From Candidatus Poribacteria bacterium (GTDB taxonomy: Bacteria > Poribacteria > WGA-4E > WGA-3G), in NCBI GenBank assembly GCA_022394775.1, contig JAGFCB010000034.1, positions 29,118-93,117 of the forward strand: a stretch of DNA of 64,000 nucleotides, given 5' to 3'. A model generated the notes under the pieces. It had not been told where the DNA came from, did not search any database, and worked only from the letters and a program-made list of their open reading frames with translations. Within the stretch, counting starts at the first letter, position 1, and each line of letters starts with the position of its first letter. A program made the position numbers and the translations under genes. Below, piece by piece: positions 17,440 to 27,266 of the stretch.

Positions 17440-18264
17440 ATGGGATTTCAATTTCAGGATTCAATGGTAAATGAGTACCTCTCGCAGGGTTACCTGATTT
17501 TTCGTGGCATCGTTCCACCCTCAATGCTCACCGATTTGCGGCGCGAGGCAGAGAAAGCGCGTGATCTGGCACATAAACGCAACGGACCGCAAACGCAACG
17601 GATTCAACCGCTATCCAATTATGGTGACGAGTTAGACCTAAAACCTTTTTACGACTATACAGAATTACCAGAACTCCGCGATGCCATCGAAAAATTACTC
17701 GGTACTGATTACACCCATGGTCACGTTGACATCATGGGACTCCTCGTTGAACCACTTGAATACCCGTGGCACATTGGTTGGCATCGAGATGGCGTTGTTG
17801 AGGTCCCACTTGAAGCCCGCGATGAGACTGTCAATGCGAAGTTAGCAGAAGTCTGGTATGATCTACGCCACTTTAATCAGGTCAACTGTGCCATTTACGC
17901 CGATTCCTGTACGTGGTTCGTTCCGGGTAGTCATCTTCGCCAGTGGGACATGCCCGGCGAAGTACAATCCACAAAGGATCCGAAACTACGGAAACCTGCT
18001 GAAGGACAATCCAATGCTGAGGCTGAGCGATACTGCTTAGAGCATTGTAAGCAGTTCCCGGGAGCAGTTCAAGTGCATCTGGGACCCGGAGATTTTATGG
18101 TTTACCGTAACCTCGCATGGCATACTGGCAACTACATTACCTACCAACCACGCGCAACAATCCACGATGTCGTTCGGTATGAAGGTGAGAAAAACTGGAC
18201 TGGTTGGCAACAGGCGAAATTGGATGCCGTTAAACGGATGAAGGAAAAACAGTCGGAAGCATAG
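17440..18264 (+). CDS. Phytanoyl-CoA dioxygenase family protein (PhyH)
   Basis: Fe(II)/2-oxoglutarate-dependent oxygenase of 274 residues. Visible elements are GYLIFRGIVPPSML at the N-terminus, the iron-binding HxD in WHIGWHRDG (about residue 112), VPGSHLRQWD, and the distal His in LAWHTGNY followed by an Arg (QPRATIH) expected to bind 2-oxoglutarate. Members hydroxylate varied small molecules, so the substrate cannot be named. A GGAGATATAGG region precedes the ATG. It ends 7 bases from the convergent glycosidase-like gene. A second, distant member is at 62664. Confidence 0.85.
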   Translation: MGFQFQDSMVNEYLSQGYLIFRGIVPPSMLTDLRREAEKARDLAHKRNGPQTQRIQPLSNYGDELDLKPFYDYTELPELRDAIEKLLGTDYTHGHVDIMGLLVEPLEYPWHIGWHRDGVVEVPLEARDETVNAKLAEVWYDLRHFNQVNCAIYADSCTWFVPGSHLRQWDMPGEVQSTKDPKLRKPAEGQSNAEAERYCLEHCKQFPGAVQVHLGPGDFMVYRNLAWHTGNYITYQPRATIHDVVRYEGEKNWTGWQQAKLDAVKRMKEKQSEA

Positions 18265-18271
18265 CAGTAGC

Positions 18272-19672
18272 TCAATCTGTCAGGGGCTTCAGGAAAATCT
18301 CTCCATCAAAGTCCGGAATCTCATAACGCGAATGACGTTTACCACTGTTGATACCTATAACAGGCGCGTCAAAAGTAACAGTTCTTGTGGTACCACTACG
18401 GTTATACACCACCCAACCGTTTTCAAATTCACGGATAAAGAGTCCTGCGAGACCTTGATATTGGCGTGCTTTCTCTTGGATAGGTTGTCCCAAATCAGCA
18501 TTCCAGAAATCATACCAGTTGTGTAGATGATCAGGGACGGGTATGGCGTTGTCGTCACCAAAAAGCACATACCCGTCCGAATGTGTTAGGCTCAGTGTAG
18601 TAATCATGCGCATCCACTGCTGGTTTTCCGGGTTGTTTCGCTCCGCAACTCGTGTGTTTAAGTCTACCATATAATCTGTTACGACGCGCCAGCCTTCTAA
18701 GCAGTTGATACGCGGCTCTTTCAAGTGCTGCTCTGCCCACAGTAAAGTCTTTTCCATCTGTAGAATCTGATCGAGGTTATATCCTTCGTTATACTCCGGT
18801 TTATAACATTCCATGTAGATACCATTCACATAGGGTGCGGATTTTGGAATCTGACGCATATTCGCGTTGACCAGGATTAGAAAATCGTCGTCAACTTGCT
18901 CTCGTATTTTGCGCAAGATCGTTAATCTTGCCTCTAATTCAGCAGTGGATGTGAGAATTGTTGCTGACCAGTCATCAACCCCGACTGAACTGGTCGCATA
19001 ATCCTCGTTCCACCAATCCAACATAATTCCGTCAAAAAGACCGGACCTCTCCAATGCAACGGCTTGATTGATCATTAGATTCTGCATCTCTGGATTCGTG
19101 AAGTCTATGAGATAACTAAGGACTCTATCGTTTTCATCAATCTGTCCGTTGCCGTTTGTGTCTTCGCCCCAACCGACGACAGGTTTGCCATTACTATCTT
19201 TCAGCCAATAAGGTGAATTTGGTGGGTAAAAGCCGACTGCCCACCAATTCTCCACTTGATTTTCATTTTCACGCGAGAGATATTTTGCATCTCTACATCG
19301 GATTTCAACGAGCAGTAAGAGATTCGGATTTAAGGATAGAAGTTGTTGTTTTCTTTGCTGTGCTGCTTTAAGTTGGCTCGGATTCAATGCCGTTGCGAGT
19401 CCAGCATAGGGCTGCGCTTCGGAGATATTCCACGAAATTCCTAAGAGGGCATACGGGTGGGCAAAGGCGAGATCATGTAGCGTAAGTCGATGCGGTTCAC
19501 TCACTTTAGGTCGATTTTCAACGCCGTTCCATGCTTGAAAGATAGAAGGGTAACCTCTATCTGCTTCCTCAGCGATAACTGCTATTGCACTGAACACGAG
19601 AAGCAAGATTAGACATTTAACCCGAAATATTTTCGCTGCTATTGCGCGAGATTCGATTTTAGTGTCCCCCAT
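18272..19672 (-). CDS. Secreted putative glycoside hydrolase (TIM-barrel, GHL-type)
   Basis: A 466-residue exported protein whose signal peptide follows a 17-residue positively charged start. The body looks like a TIM-barrel of the 'hypothetical glycosyl hydrolase' group: ALLGISWNIS, NPNLLLLVEIR, VLSYLIDFTNPEMQNL, GLFDGIMLDWWNEDY with an acidic barrel-end motif, and ILVNANMR. A calcium-binding-like loop, DTNGNGQIDEND, is inserted at about residue 175 and resembles a dockerin or EF-hand loop. Substrate unknown. The start lies 34 bases inside the end of the upstream LamG gene, so translation is probably coupled. It is the last gene of a desaturase-LamG-hydrolase run. Confidence 0.7.
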   Translation of the reverse strand: MGDTKIESRAIAAKIFRVKCLILLLVFSAIAVIAEEADRGYPSIFQAWNGVENRPKVSEPHRLTLHDLAFAHPYALLGISWNISEAQPYAGLATALNPSQLKAAQQRKQQLLSLNPNLLLLVEIRCRDAKYLSRENENQVENWWAVGFYPPNSPYWLKDSNGKPVVGWGEDTNGNGQIDENDRVLSYLIDFTNPEMQNLMINQAVALERSGLFDGIMLDWWNEDYATSSVGVDDWSATILTSTAELEARLTILRKIREQVDDDFLILVNANMRQIPKSAPYVNGIYMECYKPEYNEGYNLDQILQMEKTLLWAEQHLKEPRINCLEGWRVVTDYMVDLNTRVAERNNPENQQWMRMITTLSLTHSDGYVLFGDDNAIPVPDHLHNWYDFWNADLGQPIQEKARQYQGLAGLFIREFENGWVVYNRSGTTRTVTFDAPVIGINSGKRHSRYEIPDFDGEIFLKPLTD

Positions 19673-20421
19673 GTTGTTGCTAACTTATCCTGTGGTCGGA
19701 CTGCTAAGACGCCTTCAATGCCTTTGTTCATCAATTCCTTAATCTCTTGTTCGGAGCGTGCGATGTTAGAGATACGGACTTCGTCCATCCGTCCTTCCAA
19801 GAACGGTCCGGCACCGCGTCCGAGCCATAAGACATCGTCGTTTGGGGTGATATTGCCGCCGATCTTGCCTTCTGCATCTAACACACCGTCAATATAAATC
19901 TTGCCTTCACCGGATTTTCCGTCGTAAGTGCCAGCGATATGCACCCATTTTCGCAACGGTACGTCTGTTTTACTGGCAACGACTGCGGCACCCCATGCGA
20001 GCGCATCTGTGGTCATTCGGATCAAAACTTTCTTGTCGTTTCGAGGTCCCACTTTGTATGTTGTCTCCTTAGTGGCACCGGTCCCACCAGCCGTTGACCA
20101 CGCCTCAAGGTACATCCACATCTCCACGGTAAGTCCTTCAACTAAATCTAAACTCTCGCTGTCAGGGATTTCCACAAAATCTCTGGGGCCGTTTCCAGCG
20201 AAGACGAGTCCACCGCCTGGGTTACCTTCACCCCATTTCGGTCCCATGAGTTCACCATCATTTCCGTTTCCAGAAAGGTCTTTGACGGTCTTCCCTGCTC
20301 CCGATTCAAAGGTATAGAGCAGGACGGTGTGTTCATCTTGGGCAATACCAAGCAGGCTTTCAGCAGATATTAGCAAGACAATTAGCATTGCCCAACAGGT
20401 CATGATTGTAACATTTTTCAT
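19639..20421 (-). CDS. Secreted LamG-domain protein with C-terminal TTWG..K signature
   Basis: A 260-residue LamG protein: signal peptide, LLYTFESGAGKTVKDLSGNGNDG, LTVEMWMYLEAW, KWVHIAGTYDGKSGEGKIYIDG and MDEVRISNIARSEQEI. It ends with DKLATTWGTLKSNLAQ, the same short tail found in other LamG proteins here. Its 3' end overlaps the hydrolase gene and its start is 14 bases after the desaturase stop. Carbohydrate binding is inferred; the neighbouring hydrolase would be consistent with a glycan-related role. Confidence 0.85.
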   Translation of the reverse strand: MKNVTIMTCWAMLIVLLISAESLLGIAQDEHTVLLYTFESGAGKTVKDLSGNGNDGELMGPKWGEGNPGGGLVFAGNGPRDFVEIPDSESLDLVEGLTVEMWMYLEAWSTAGGTGATKETTYKVGPRNDKKVLIRMTTDALAWGAAVVASKTDVPLRKWVHIAGTYDGKSGEGKIYIDGVLDAEGKIGGNITPNDDVLWLGRGAGPFLEGRMDEVRISNIARSEQEIKELMNKGIEGVLAVRPQDKLATTWGTLKSNLAQ

Positions 20422-20434
20422 GATAAAATTTTCC

Positions 20435-21580
20435 TTATTTTAATCCTTTAGGAGCCAATTCCCCAATAGAACTTTCCAGGGTATCAGGTGCTTCGGAGCG
20501 AATATGTTTAGCCGTTGGCGGGAGCGGCGTATCAAAAAAGTAGTCAGGATCGGTTTTCTGTTGTTGCCAGGTTTCTCGCATTTCTCGCCATGCTCCTAAA
20601 AGCGTCCGTGGTTCGGGCATATCATCGGCAATTAGATGATGCAATTTTCTCAAATTATAGCAAGGCACGCCTGCAAACATGTGGTGTTCAATGTGCCAAT
20701 TCATACGCCAATATAAAAACTCAGCCAAGGGATTGAGTTTGATTGAGCGTGCGCATTTACGGAAGTCTGGGTCATTTTCCTTTAGACCACAATGTTGAGG
20801 CATAGAAACGACGTAAGAGCCCCAGTTTGCAATGAATGCGCTGGCAGTGATGACGAGCGGAAAAACCCAATAGCCTGTGGCGAGTGAAACGACAAATAAG
20901 GTGCCGTGAAAGAGGAGTAGAACCTGAGACCACCACATCGAATTTTTATGCTCTTCCGGTTGGTCGGAATGTAATGCTGCCAACCACTCTTGACTCGGAA
21001 TATCTGACGAGCCTTCTTTGCCAAAGGCACTACGGATGGTGCGGATAACAGCAGCAATAAATCCGCCTTTGCTAAAGGTGCGTCCGGGTTGCGTGAGCAA
21101 ATTTATGGTAAAGAGTTGAAGCACGAACAGGGACCCTAACTTAGGTTCTAACGGCAGAAGGTTTTCTCGATCCCCTTCAGGGTACAAAGTGTAACGATGA
21201 TGGTAGGTATGGCTACTGGCATAGTCAAAGTGATCCCACCAACTGATGAGGCTGAAGAGAAAAAGAAAAAACTTGTTCAGCCACTTGGTCCGAAATACTG
21301 TGCCGTGTCCCAATTCGTGATTGGCTGTCCCTTTGAAAAAACTGGCGACCGTGCCATGCACAAATAGTGCAATGAAAAAGCCGATCCACGTCGCTTGCGA
21401 CCAAAAGAGGTAGACCATACTACCCGTCAATAGCCAGAGGAGGAGATGCCCAGCCGCCTGAAACCAGCCTTGCAAGTCGCTCCGTTTTGATAGGTTCCGC
21501 AAGGTGGTAGGATCTATTTTACTCCGATACCACTTTACACGGAGCGTTTTTCGGACTTCGGCAAGCGGTTGATAAGGCAT
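20435..21580 (-). CDS. Membrane fatty acid desaturase
   Basis: Integral membrane di-iron desaturase/hydroxylase of 381 residues. All three histidine boxes are present: HELGH (88-92), HTYHH (124-128) and HIEHH (296-300), with hydrophobic pairs around residues 40-80 and 220-260. Known members introduce double bonds or hydroxyls into acyl chains or related lipids. The start at 21580 (MPYQPLAEV) follows GAAGAGGAT; an in-frame ATG at 21643 has no Shine-Dalgarno. The two downstream genes encode secreted proteins, so the grouping may reflect cotranscription more than a shared pathway. Confidence 0.9.
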   Translation of the reverse strand: MPYQPLAEVRKTLRVKWYRSKIDPTTLRNLSKRSDLQGWFQAAGHLLLWLLTGSMVYLFWSQATWIGFFIALFVHGTVASFFKGTANHELGHGTVFRTKWLNKFFLFLFSLISWWDHFDYASSHTYHHRYTLYPEGDRENLLPLEPKLGSLFVLQLFTINLLTQPGRTFSKGGFIAAVIRTIRSAFGKEGSSDIPSQEWLAALHSDQPEEHKNSMWWSQVLLLFHGTLFVVSLATGYWVFPLVITASAFIANWGSYVVSMPQHCGLKENDPDFRKCARSIKLNPLAEFLYWRMNWHIEHHMFAGVPCYNLRKLHHLIADDMPEPRTLLGAWREMRETWQQQKTDPDYFFDTPLPPTAKHIRSEAPDTLESSIGELAPKGLK

Positions 21581-21815
21581 TTGAATATCCTCTTCGTCGT
21601 CGATCCTAATGTAATTTGCATAAAAATATGGTAGAAAGCGCATCCATTTGGTATAATGAGGTAACCTAAACCCTCACACAAGAGTTCTCTATAGATATTG
21701 TATCATTATTCCACAAAATTGAGGACTTTTTCTTGCGTTTGATGATATACCGATATAATCTTTAGCATAAGTTTCAGATATCCAAACTTTGGATATTATA
21801 GAATAAGGATTTCAC

Positions 21816-23867
21816 ATGCAATACACATCACAACAAAATGATTGGTTGGTTCAGCCATTACGTCAGCCCGCTTCAGTTGAAGAAAGGGACAATCGGCTTA
21901 TCCTTGATAATGGGCTCATTCAGCGCACATTCGTCACTTCACCGAATTTCGCAACGGTTGATTATACCAATCAAATTACGGGTAGCAGTCTACTTCGTGG
22001 CATCAAACCGGAGGCAGTGCTTACGATTAACGGACACCCATTTGAGGTAGGTGGCTTGAAAGGACAACCCGACTACGCCTATCTTGATTCGGATTGGATT
22101 GCGGACTTGACGAGTGACGAAAACGCATTCCAATTTCGCGAATATCGAGTCGGTGAACCTGAAGCCTCGTATCCGTGGGTACACAGACGTTCTACGACAT
22201 CATCAGTGTATCCGCCAGAGGGTGTAACACTGACGGTTGTGTTCGCACCACCGCCATCCCTTGACTCCGTTCAGGTGTGTGTGCATTATGAACTCTACCA
22301 AGGCATTCCGGTATTGTCCAAATGGATTACTGTTCATAATGAGAGTCAAAGACCGATTCAATTGGATGCCTTAAATTGTGAAATTCTTGCAGTCAATGAG
22401 CAGGAAAAGCATCGGCTACATGTCGAAAGCGATTATGCCTTCAGTGGTATGGAAACGACACAGTGGGGACCCGATGTCGATTACAAGACCCAAGTCGATT
22501 ATCGCTATCAGATGCCGTTATTGATGACAAGCCACTACCCACTCGGTCCGGGGGTACTTCTGCAACCCGACGAGACTTTCAAAAGTTTCCGGACCTTCGA
22601 GATTCTGCAGGATAGTGATGATCGCGATCGAAAAGGACTCGCATGCCGCAAGATGTATCGCACCGTCGCACCACAGGTCACAGAGAATCCAATCCTCATG
22701 CACGTTCGGAGTGCCGATCCGGATGCTGTCCGTCTGGCGATCGATCAGTGTGCCGAAGTCGGATTTGAAATGGTGATTATGACCTTTGGGAGCGGATTCA
22801 ATGTTGAGAGTGAAGACCCAGAATATGTTGCCACAATGAAGGGGTTGGCGGATTACGCGCATCAAAAAGGTATTCAACTCGGCGGTTATACGCTCATGTG
22901 TGCGTCGCGAGGTGTAGGTGAAGACTTCAACTGTATCGACCCAGACACCGGGCAACCCGGTAGTCGGTTTGGACAGAGTGCTTGTCTGGCAAGCCAATGG
23001 GGAGACGGTTATGTCCAACGTGTGCTGAATTTCATGGATGCAACTGGGATGGATATCATAGAGACGGATGGTCCTTATCATGGTGATGTCTGCGCTTCAA
23101 CAACACACGAACACCATAACGGTTTGGCAGATTCGCAGTTGCGCCAATGGGAAGCGTGCGTCCATTTTTATCACGAATGCCGAAAACGTGGTATCTATAT
23201 CAATTCGCCAGATAATTATTACCTCAACGGTTCAAACAAATGCGGTATGGGGTATCGTGAAACGAATTTCAGCCTACCGCGCGAGCGGCAAATTCTAATT
23301 GCGCGTCAGAATATTTACGATGGGACATATCAAAAGACACCAAGTATGGGCTGGATGTTCGTCCCCTTGGTGGAGTATCACGGTGGTGGACAAGCCGCAA
23401 CATTTGAACCGCTTTGCGAGCATCTTGATGACTACGAATCACATCTCGCACAGAATTTCGGCAGTGGTGTGATTGCGTGCTATCGCGGTCCTCGGCTTTT
23501 TGATACCGAACAGACGAAAGCGGTCGTTAAGAAATGGGTTGACTTCTACAAAAAGTATCGCCCGATATTGGAATCTGACCTGATTCATGTGCGCCGCCCA
23601 GATGGACGTTCCATCGACTGTGTGCTCCACGCGAACTCGCTGATCAACCCGTGTGGATTAGCGATGCTCTATAACCCAACGCGGCGGGTGCAACAGACCA
23701 CTTTGAAATTACCTGTCTATTATACTGGCTTGTCTGAGATTGCTAAAATTCGTGAAAAAGAAGGCGAACCTAAACGGTACGAAATTGATCAAAATTACAA
23801 CATTGAGATCCCAATTGAGATGGCAGCAAAAAGTGTTAGCTATCTCGTTATAGAATCTGAAATATAA
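21816..23867 (+). CDS. Alpha-galactosidase-like glycoside hydrolase (GH-D clan-like)
   Basis: A 683-residue protein without a signal peptide. It has an N-terminal beta-sandwich (VEERDNRLILDNGLIQRTF...) and a TIM-barrel with IIETDGPYHGDVCAS (candidate nucleophile Asp near residue 417), then INSPDNYYLNGSNKCGMGYRE and SMGWMFVPLVEYHGGG. These features are characteristic of a group annotated as alpha-galactosidase-like in planctomycete and poribacterial genomes. The exact sugar is not predictable. The C-terminal strands are DGRSIDCVLHANS and LAMLYNPTRR. It is monocistronic or leads into the LamG gene 32 bases downstream. Confidence 0.75.
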   Translation: MQYTSQQNDWLVQPLRQPASVEERDNRLILDNGLIQRTFVTSPNFATVDYTNQITGSSLLRGIKPEAVLTINGHPFEVGGLKGQPDYAYLDSDWIADLTSDENAFQFREYRVGEPEASYPWVHRRSTTSSVYPPEGVTLTVVFAPPPSLDSVQVCVHYELYQGIPVLSKWITVHNESQRPIQLDALNCEILAVNEQEKHRLHVESDYAFSGMETTQWGPDVDYKTQVDYRYQMPLLMTSHYPLGPGVLLQPDETFKSFRTFEILQDSDDRDRKGLACRKMYRTVAPQVTENPILMHVRSADPDAVRLAIDQCAEVGFEMVIMTFGSGFNVESEDPEYVATMKGLADYAHQKGIQLGGYTLMCASRGVGEDFNCIDPDTGQPGSRFGQSACLASQWGDGYVQRVLNFMDATGMDIIETDGPYHGDVCASTTHEHHNGLADSQLRQWEACVHFYHECRKRGIYINSPDNYYLNGSNKCGMGYRETNFSLPRERQILIARQNIYDGTYQKTPSMGWMFVPLVEYHGGGQAATFEPLCEHLDDYESHLAQNFGSGVIACYRGPRLFDTEQTKAVVKKWVDFYKKYRPILESDLIHVRRPDGRSIDCVLHANSLINPCGLAMLYNPTRRVQQTTLKLPVYYTGLSEIAKIREKEGEPKRYEIDQNYNIEIPIEMAAKSVSYLVIESEI

Positions 23868-23899
23868 GTGCGCTCTAACTTTTCAAATGGAGGTATAAA

Positions 23900-24667
23900 A
23901 TGAGAGTCATCCAATTAGAGAAAGCGATTTTGGTATGCGGAATACTAATCTGCATTAGTTTTGTAATCCCTAATCTGGGTTTTGCCAAGCTCGATGCGGA
24001 CGCGGCTTTGGGGATATGGTTCTTTGATGAAGGTAAAGGTGGCACAGCAAAAGATTCTTCCAAAAATGGCAATGATGGCGAGATTGTTGGTGCTAAATGG
24101 GACGCGGGCGAGTTCGGCGAATCCTTAAAATTCGAGGATGGCGCGCATGTCGCTGTCGGTGATTTTGCTGACTATGAGGATAAAGTATCGATCGTCGCTT
24201 TGATTAGAACACCTGCAGCTCCTGCATGGTCTGACATCATCGTAGGTCCCTGTGGTGACGTTATCTTAACACTCAAGGATCACAAATTAAATTTTGCTGG
24301 GCAGTGTGCGCAACCGATTCCGCATAATACGTGGTCTAAAAGCCTATTGAACGATGATAAATGGCATTACATTGGCGGGACTTATGACGGTAAAGAAGTG
24401 AAGGTCTATATTGATGGTGAGGAGGAAGCGTCTAACGCTGCCGCGGGTCCGTTTAAAACAGGTGCTAAGTTTATCGGCTCAAGGGACGACAAGCAAGAGG
24501 CTTTCACGGGGCATATCGATGAGATTGCATTTTTCAATGTCGCACTTTCAGATGATGATATGAAAGCGATTGCAGAGAGTGGATTATCTGTTGTCCTCGG
24601 TTTTGCCTCGGTTTCTCCGCAAGCGAAACTTGCCACGACTTGGGCAAAGTTGAAATCGAAGCGGTAA
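23900..24667 (+). CDS. Secreted LamG-domain protein with C-terminal TTWA..K signature
   Basis: A 255-residue protein with a signal peptide ending near GFAKLDADAA, a LamG domain (GIWFFDEGKGGTAKDSSKNG, KWHYIGGTYDGKEVKVYIDG, HIDEIAFFNVALSDDD) and the tail QAKLATTWAKLKSKR. GGAGGTATAAA precedes the ATG. It lies 32 bases after the glycosidase gene, so both may be one transcript. A substrate-binding or surface role is inferred. Confidence 0.85.
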   Translation: MRVIQLEKAILVCGILICISFVIPNLGFAKLDADAALGIWFFDEGKGGTAKDSSKNGNDGEIVGAKWDAGEFGESLKFEDGAHVAVGDFADYEDKVSIVALIRTPAAPAWSDIIVGPCGDVILTLKDHKLNFAGQCAQPIPHNTWSKSLLNDDKWHYIGGTYDGKEVKVYIDGEEEASNAAAGPFKTGAKFIGSRDDKQEAFTGHIDEIAFFNVALSDDDMKAIAESGLSVVLGFASVSPQAKLATTWAKLKSKR

Positions 24668-24952
24668 TCAGAAACGGAACGTCAAAACCGATCTTATTTC
24701 GCACAGAAATCCAGATTTCCAAAGTAGTTAATACCTCGAACATCCCAACGAAACCCAATGTTTCATCGCCTTCCGGCTGGTGAATATTGGGTTTCATCAT
24801 AAAAACATCCCCTTTGATTTGTGAGTAATACCGTTGAACAGAAGAAACCACTGTCGTGAAATAGACGCGTTTTTTTGAACAAATTGAGTCTTCATTTGCC
24901 TAATCTAACAAAAGAATTATCCAAAATTTTTCAACCCTTAATGAGGACTCCA
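24668..24952. other. Intergenic region before the dikinase-like gene
   Basis: About 285 bases with no promoter that stands out and no convincing gene. The minus strand has an open frame that reads into the LamG gene but lacks family features. Confidence 0.4.
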
Positions 24953-27106
24953 ATGAAACAGAAACATTTTATCTTAGCACTTTCCGCTTGTGTCTTGCTG
25001 TTTTCGACGATCGTTGCCTTAACGGCTTGGTCCGAAAATGAAGAGCTTTCAGCGGCTGAAAAACGGTTTGACATTGACCAAAACAGTGAACTTAGTGAAA
25101 CTGAACAGCAACTCATGTTTAGAGTGATGCGACTTGAAGCCGCAAGGGGGAACAAGTTCAGTCCACAAGAAATTCGTGAGATGCAAAATGGGCAACAAGA
25201 TAGATCACGCAGAAGAGGTGGGTTCGGTAGAGGACGCGGTTCGAGAGAACCTACAGGACCACGCTTAGACCCAGAGCAGGTCGAATTCAAGGATGGTGCC
25301 GCTACGGTTCCTAATCGCGAGACTTTTAAGAAACTCTCATATCAAGGCACAGATGTCCGTATTGATACCCAGTTGACAGGCATAGAATTTGTAAAGTTTC
25401 AGATTGAGAAGACACATACCGAAAATCCACAACTTTATTTTATGAATACGGAGACACATCGCTCTCATGGCAGTTTCATGCGAGCTGCAGGATTAGGACG
25501 TGGACAAGGTCAGATGCGGGGTGTATTGAGTTATCGTCCACTTTCTGTGGCTCCGAATAGTGAACCCGGTGTCTATACTTTTGAGTTTAATCCAAACGAT
25601 GCTTTTCCATTTGAAGAAATTAAACTCGCGCATGACTTGCTCGTGGCAAAAATGCCGATACTAAAGAATCGGCTCGGTTACTGCCCACTATGGGGTGCAA
25701 TCGGTATTTATAATGAAGAAAAGGCACTCTATGACGCGGCGGAGTTTCCGGTCTATTTTGAAGACGATCTCTATGCCAATATCGGTTACCTTCCACTGAA
25801 TCAGGCAGCGTCATACGGTCGGCTGCGTGTATTGAAGGCGGATGAACGTCCTGCGGTTCGGGACATCGTCATCTGCAAAACCTTACCAAATGAGATGCCG
25901 CGGGTCGCTGGCGTTATCACAGGGGTTCGACAGACACCGCTTTCGCATGTGAACCTCCGTGCTATTCAAGATAAAGTCCCTAACGCTTTTATCGCTGAGG
26001 CATGGAAAAACAAAGAGATTGCACCGCTCATCGGTAAGTACGTCTACTATGAAGTCAACGCTGATGGCTTTGAAATTAGGGAAGCGACACTTAAAGAGGT
26101 AGAGAAACATTTTGCGGATTTACGTCCAGCGAAGGCACAGAAACCTAAAAGCGATCTCTCTCTAACAAAAATTCTGCCGCTTGATAGTATCCGCTTCGCA
26201 GATGCATCAGGCTTTGGTGTCAAAACCGCTAATGTGGCGACCCTGCGCACATTCGGGTTTCCTGAAAGCGTCGTGCCAGATGGGTTTGGTATCCCTTTCT
26301 ATTTCTATGATGAATTCATGACACACAACGGCCTCTATGAGAGGATTGAGAGTTTACTCGAAGATCCGGGGTTCCAAAATGACCATGATACAAAGGAGAC
26401 GGAACTGAAAAAGTTTCGGGCAGAGATTAAAAAGGGTGAAATGCCAGCTTGGATGATGGACGCGCTTTCGGAGCTACAAAGCACCTTTGCAGAAGGCACA
26501 TCCCTCCGATGCCGCTCCAGCACAAATAACGAGGATCTACCCGGCTTCAGTGGTGCGGGTTTATACGATTCCTTCACGCACCATCCTGACGAAGGGCATT
26601 TATCGAAATCAATTAAACAGGTGTATGCAAGTCTTTGGAATTTCCGGGCTTTTGAGGCGCGTGATTTCTATCGCATTGACCACCTCGCTACAGCCATGGG
26701 GGTGCTTGTCCATCCCAATTTTGGAAGCGAATTGGCAAACGGTGTGGCTGTAACCGATGATGTTGTTTATCAGACGATCGGGAATTATTATCTCAATACG
26801 CAGGTCGGTGAAGATCTCGTGACGAACCCTGAAGACCAATCTGTTCCAGAAGAGATTCTCATGGATTGGTGGGACAGTGGTAACTATAGAGTTGTGAAAA
26901 TTTCTAATCGAACGACGGATAATAAACGGATCCTGACGGATGCCTACCTGCGTGAACTCAGCGGTTATCTCGCAATGATACATAACAAATTCGGTCAGTT
27001 GTATGGTGCTGCTGCCGAGACACCAGAGTTCGCTATGGAGATTGAGTTCAAGGTTACAAGTGACGGCAAACTTTCAATCAAGCAGGCGAGACCGTGGGCG
27101 CGGTAG
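24953..27106 (+). CDS. Secreted PEP-synthase/glucan-dikinase-like protein
   Basis: A 717-residue protein with a signal peptide (MKQKHFILALSACVLLF...), an EF-hand-like pair (FDIDQNSELSETEQ), an Arg/Gly-rich linker, then a swivelling phosphohistidine-type domain with TPLSHVNLRA (His near 330) and a C-terminal ATP-grasp domain with SLRCRSSTNNEDLPGFSGAG (about 517-536), QVYASLWNFRAFEARDF and a terminal IKQARPWAR. The order, His domain before ATP-grasp, is that of plant-type glucan water dikinases, not of pyruvate phosphate dikinase; the PEP-binding barrel is absent. The start follows GAGG and begins the signal peptide; a TTG 78 bases upstream is less likely. An exported ATP-using enzyme is unusual. 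Confidence 0.7.
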   Translation: MKQKHFILALSACVLLFSTIVALTAWSENEELSAAEKRFDIDQNSELSETEQQLMFRVMRLEAARGNKFSPQEIREMQNGQQDRSRRRGGFGRGRGSREPTGPRLDPEQVEFKDGAATVPNRETFKKLSYQGTDVRIDTQLTGIEFVKFQIEKTHTENPQLYFMNTETHRSHGSFMRAAGLGRGQGQMRGVLSYRPLSVAPNSEPGVYTFEFNPNDAFPFEEIKLAHDLLVAKMPILKNRLGYCPLWGAIGIYNEEKALYDAAEFPVYFEDDLYANIGYLPLNQAASYGRLRVLKADERPAVRDIVICKTLPNEMPRVAGVITGVRQTPLSHVNLRAIQDKVPNAFIAEAWKNKEIAPLIGKYVYYEVNADGFEIREATLKEVEKHFADLRPAKAQKPKSDLSLTKILPLDSIRFADASGFGVKTANVATLRTFGFPESVVPDGFGIPFYFYDEFMTHNGLYERIESLLEDPGFQNDHDTKETELKKFRAEIKKGEMPAWMMDALSELQSTFAEGTSLRCRSSTNNEDLPGFSGAGLYDSFTHHPDEGHLSKSIKQVYASLWNFRAFEARDFYRIDHLATAMGVLVHPNFGSELANGVAVTDDVVYQTIGNYYLNTQVGEDLVTNPEDQSVPEEILMDWWDSGNYRVVKISNRTTDNKRILTDAYLRELSGYLAMIHNKFGQLYGAAAETPEFAMEIEFKVTSDGKLSIKQARPWAR

Positions 27107-27266
27107 GTTTTGAGGTTAAAGACGCTGTACGTCAATGGCTAAAATTGTAAAAAAATCTTCACCATTCAAGCATCTAAAATAATTAGGACTTATGCAGCTT
27201 CGACTGCAGGGTTTTTGCTTGGGGGTTTCTTCAGGGTTTGAAACCCCGCCTCTGTCTCTTCGTTTG
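27107..27266. repeat. Spacer with an 'AGGACTTATGCA' dispersed repeat
   Basis: Contains AGGACTTATGCAG, CGACTGCAG, and GGGTTTTTGCTTGGGGGTTT. Related pieces occur at 62461-62490 (AGGACTTATGCA, GACTGCAG) and about 52437-52460 (TTTTTGCTTGGGTGTT), and the complement (GCGTAAGTCCTA) near 39146 and 62569. No coding capacity seen. Confidence 0.45.

Noticed and set aside
24534..24851. 105-codon minus-strand frame after the LamG gene
   Set aside because: It begins in the spacer and runs into the end of the LamG gene; no recognisable domain and no promoter were seen, though a decayed gene cannot be excluded.
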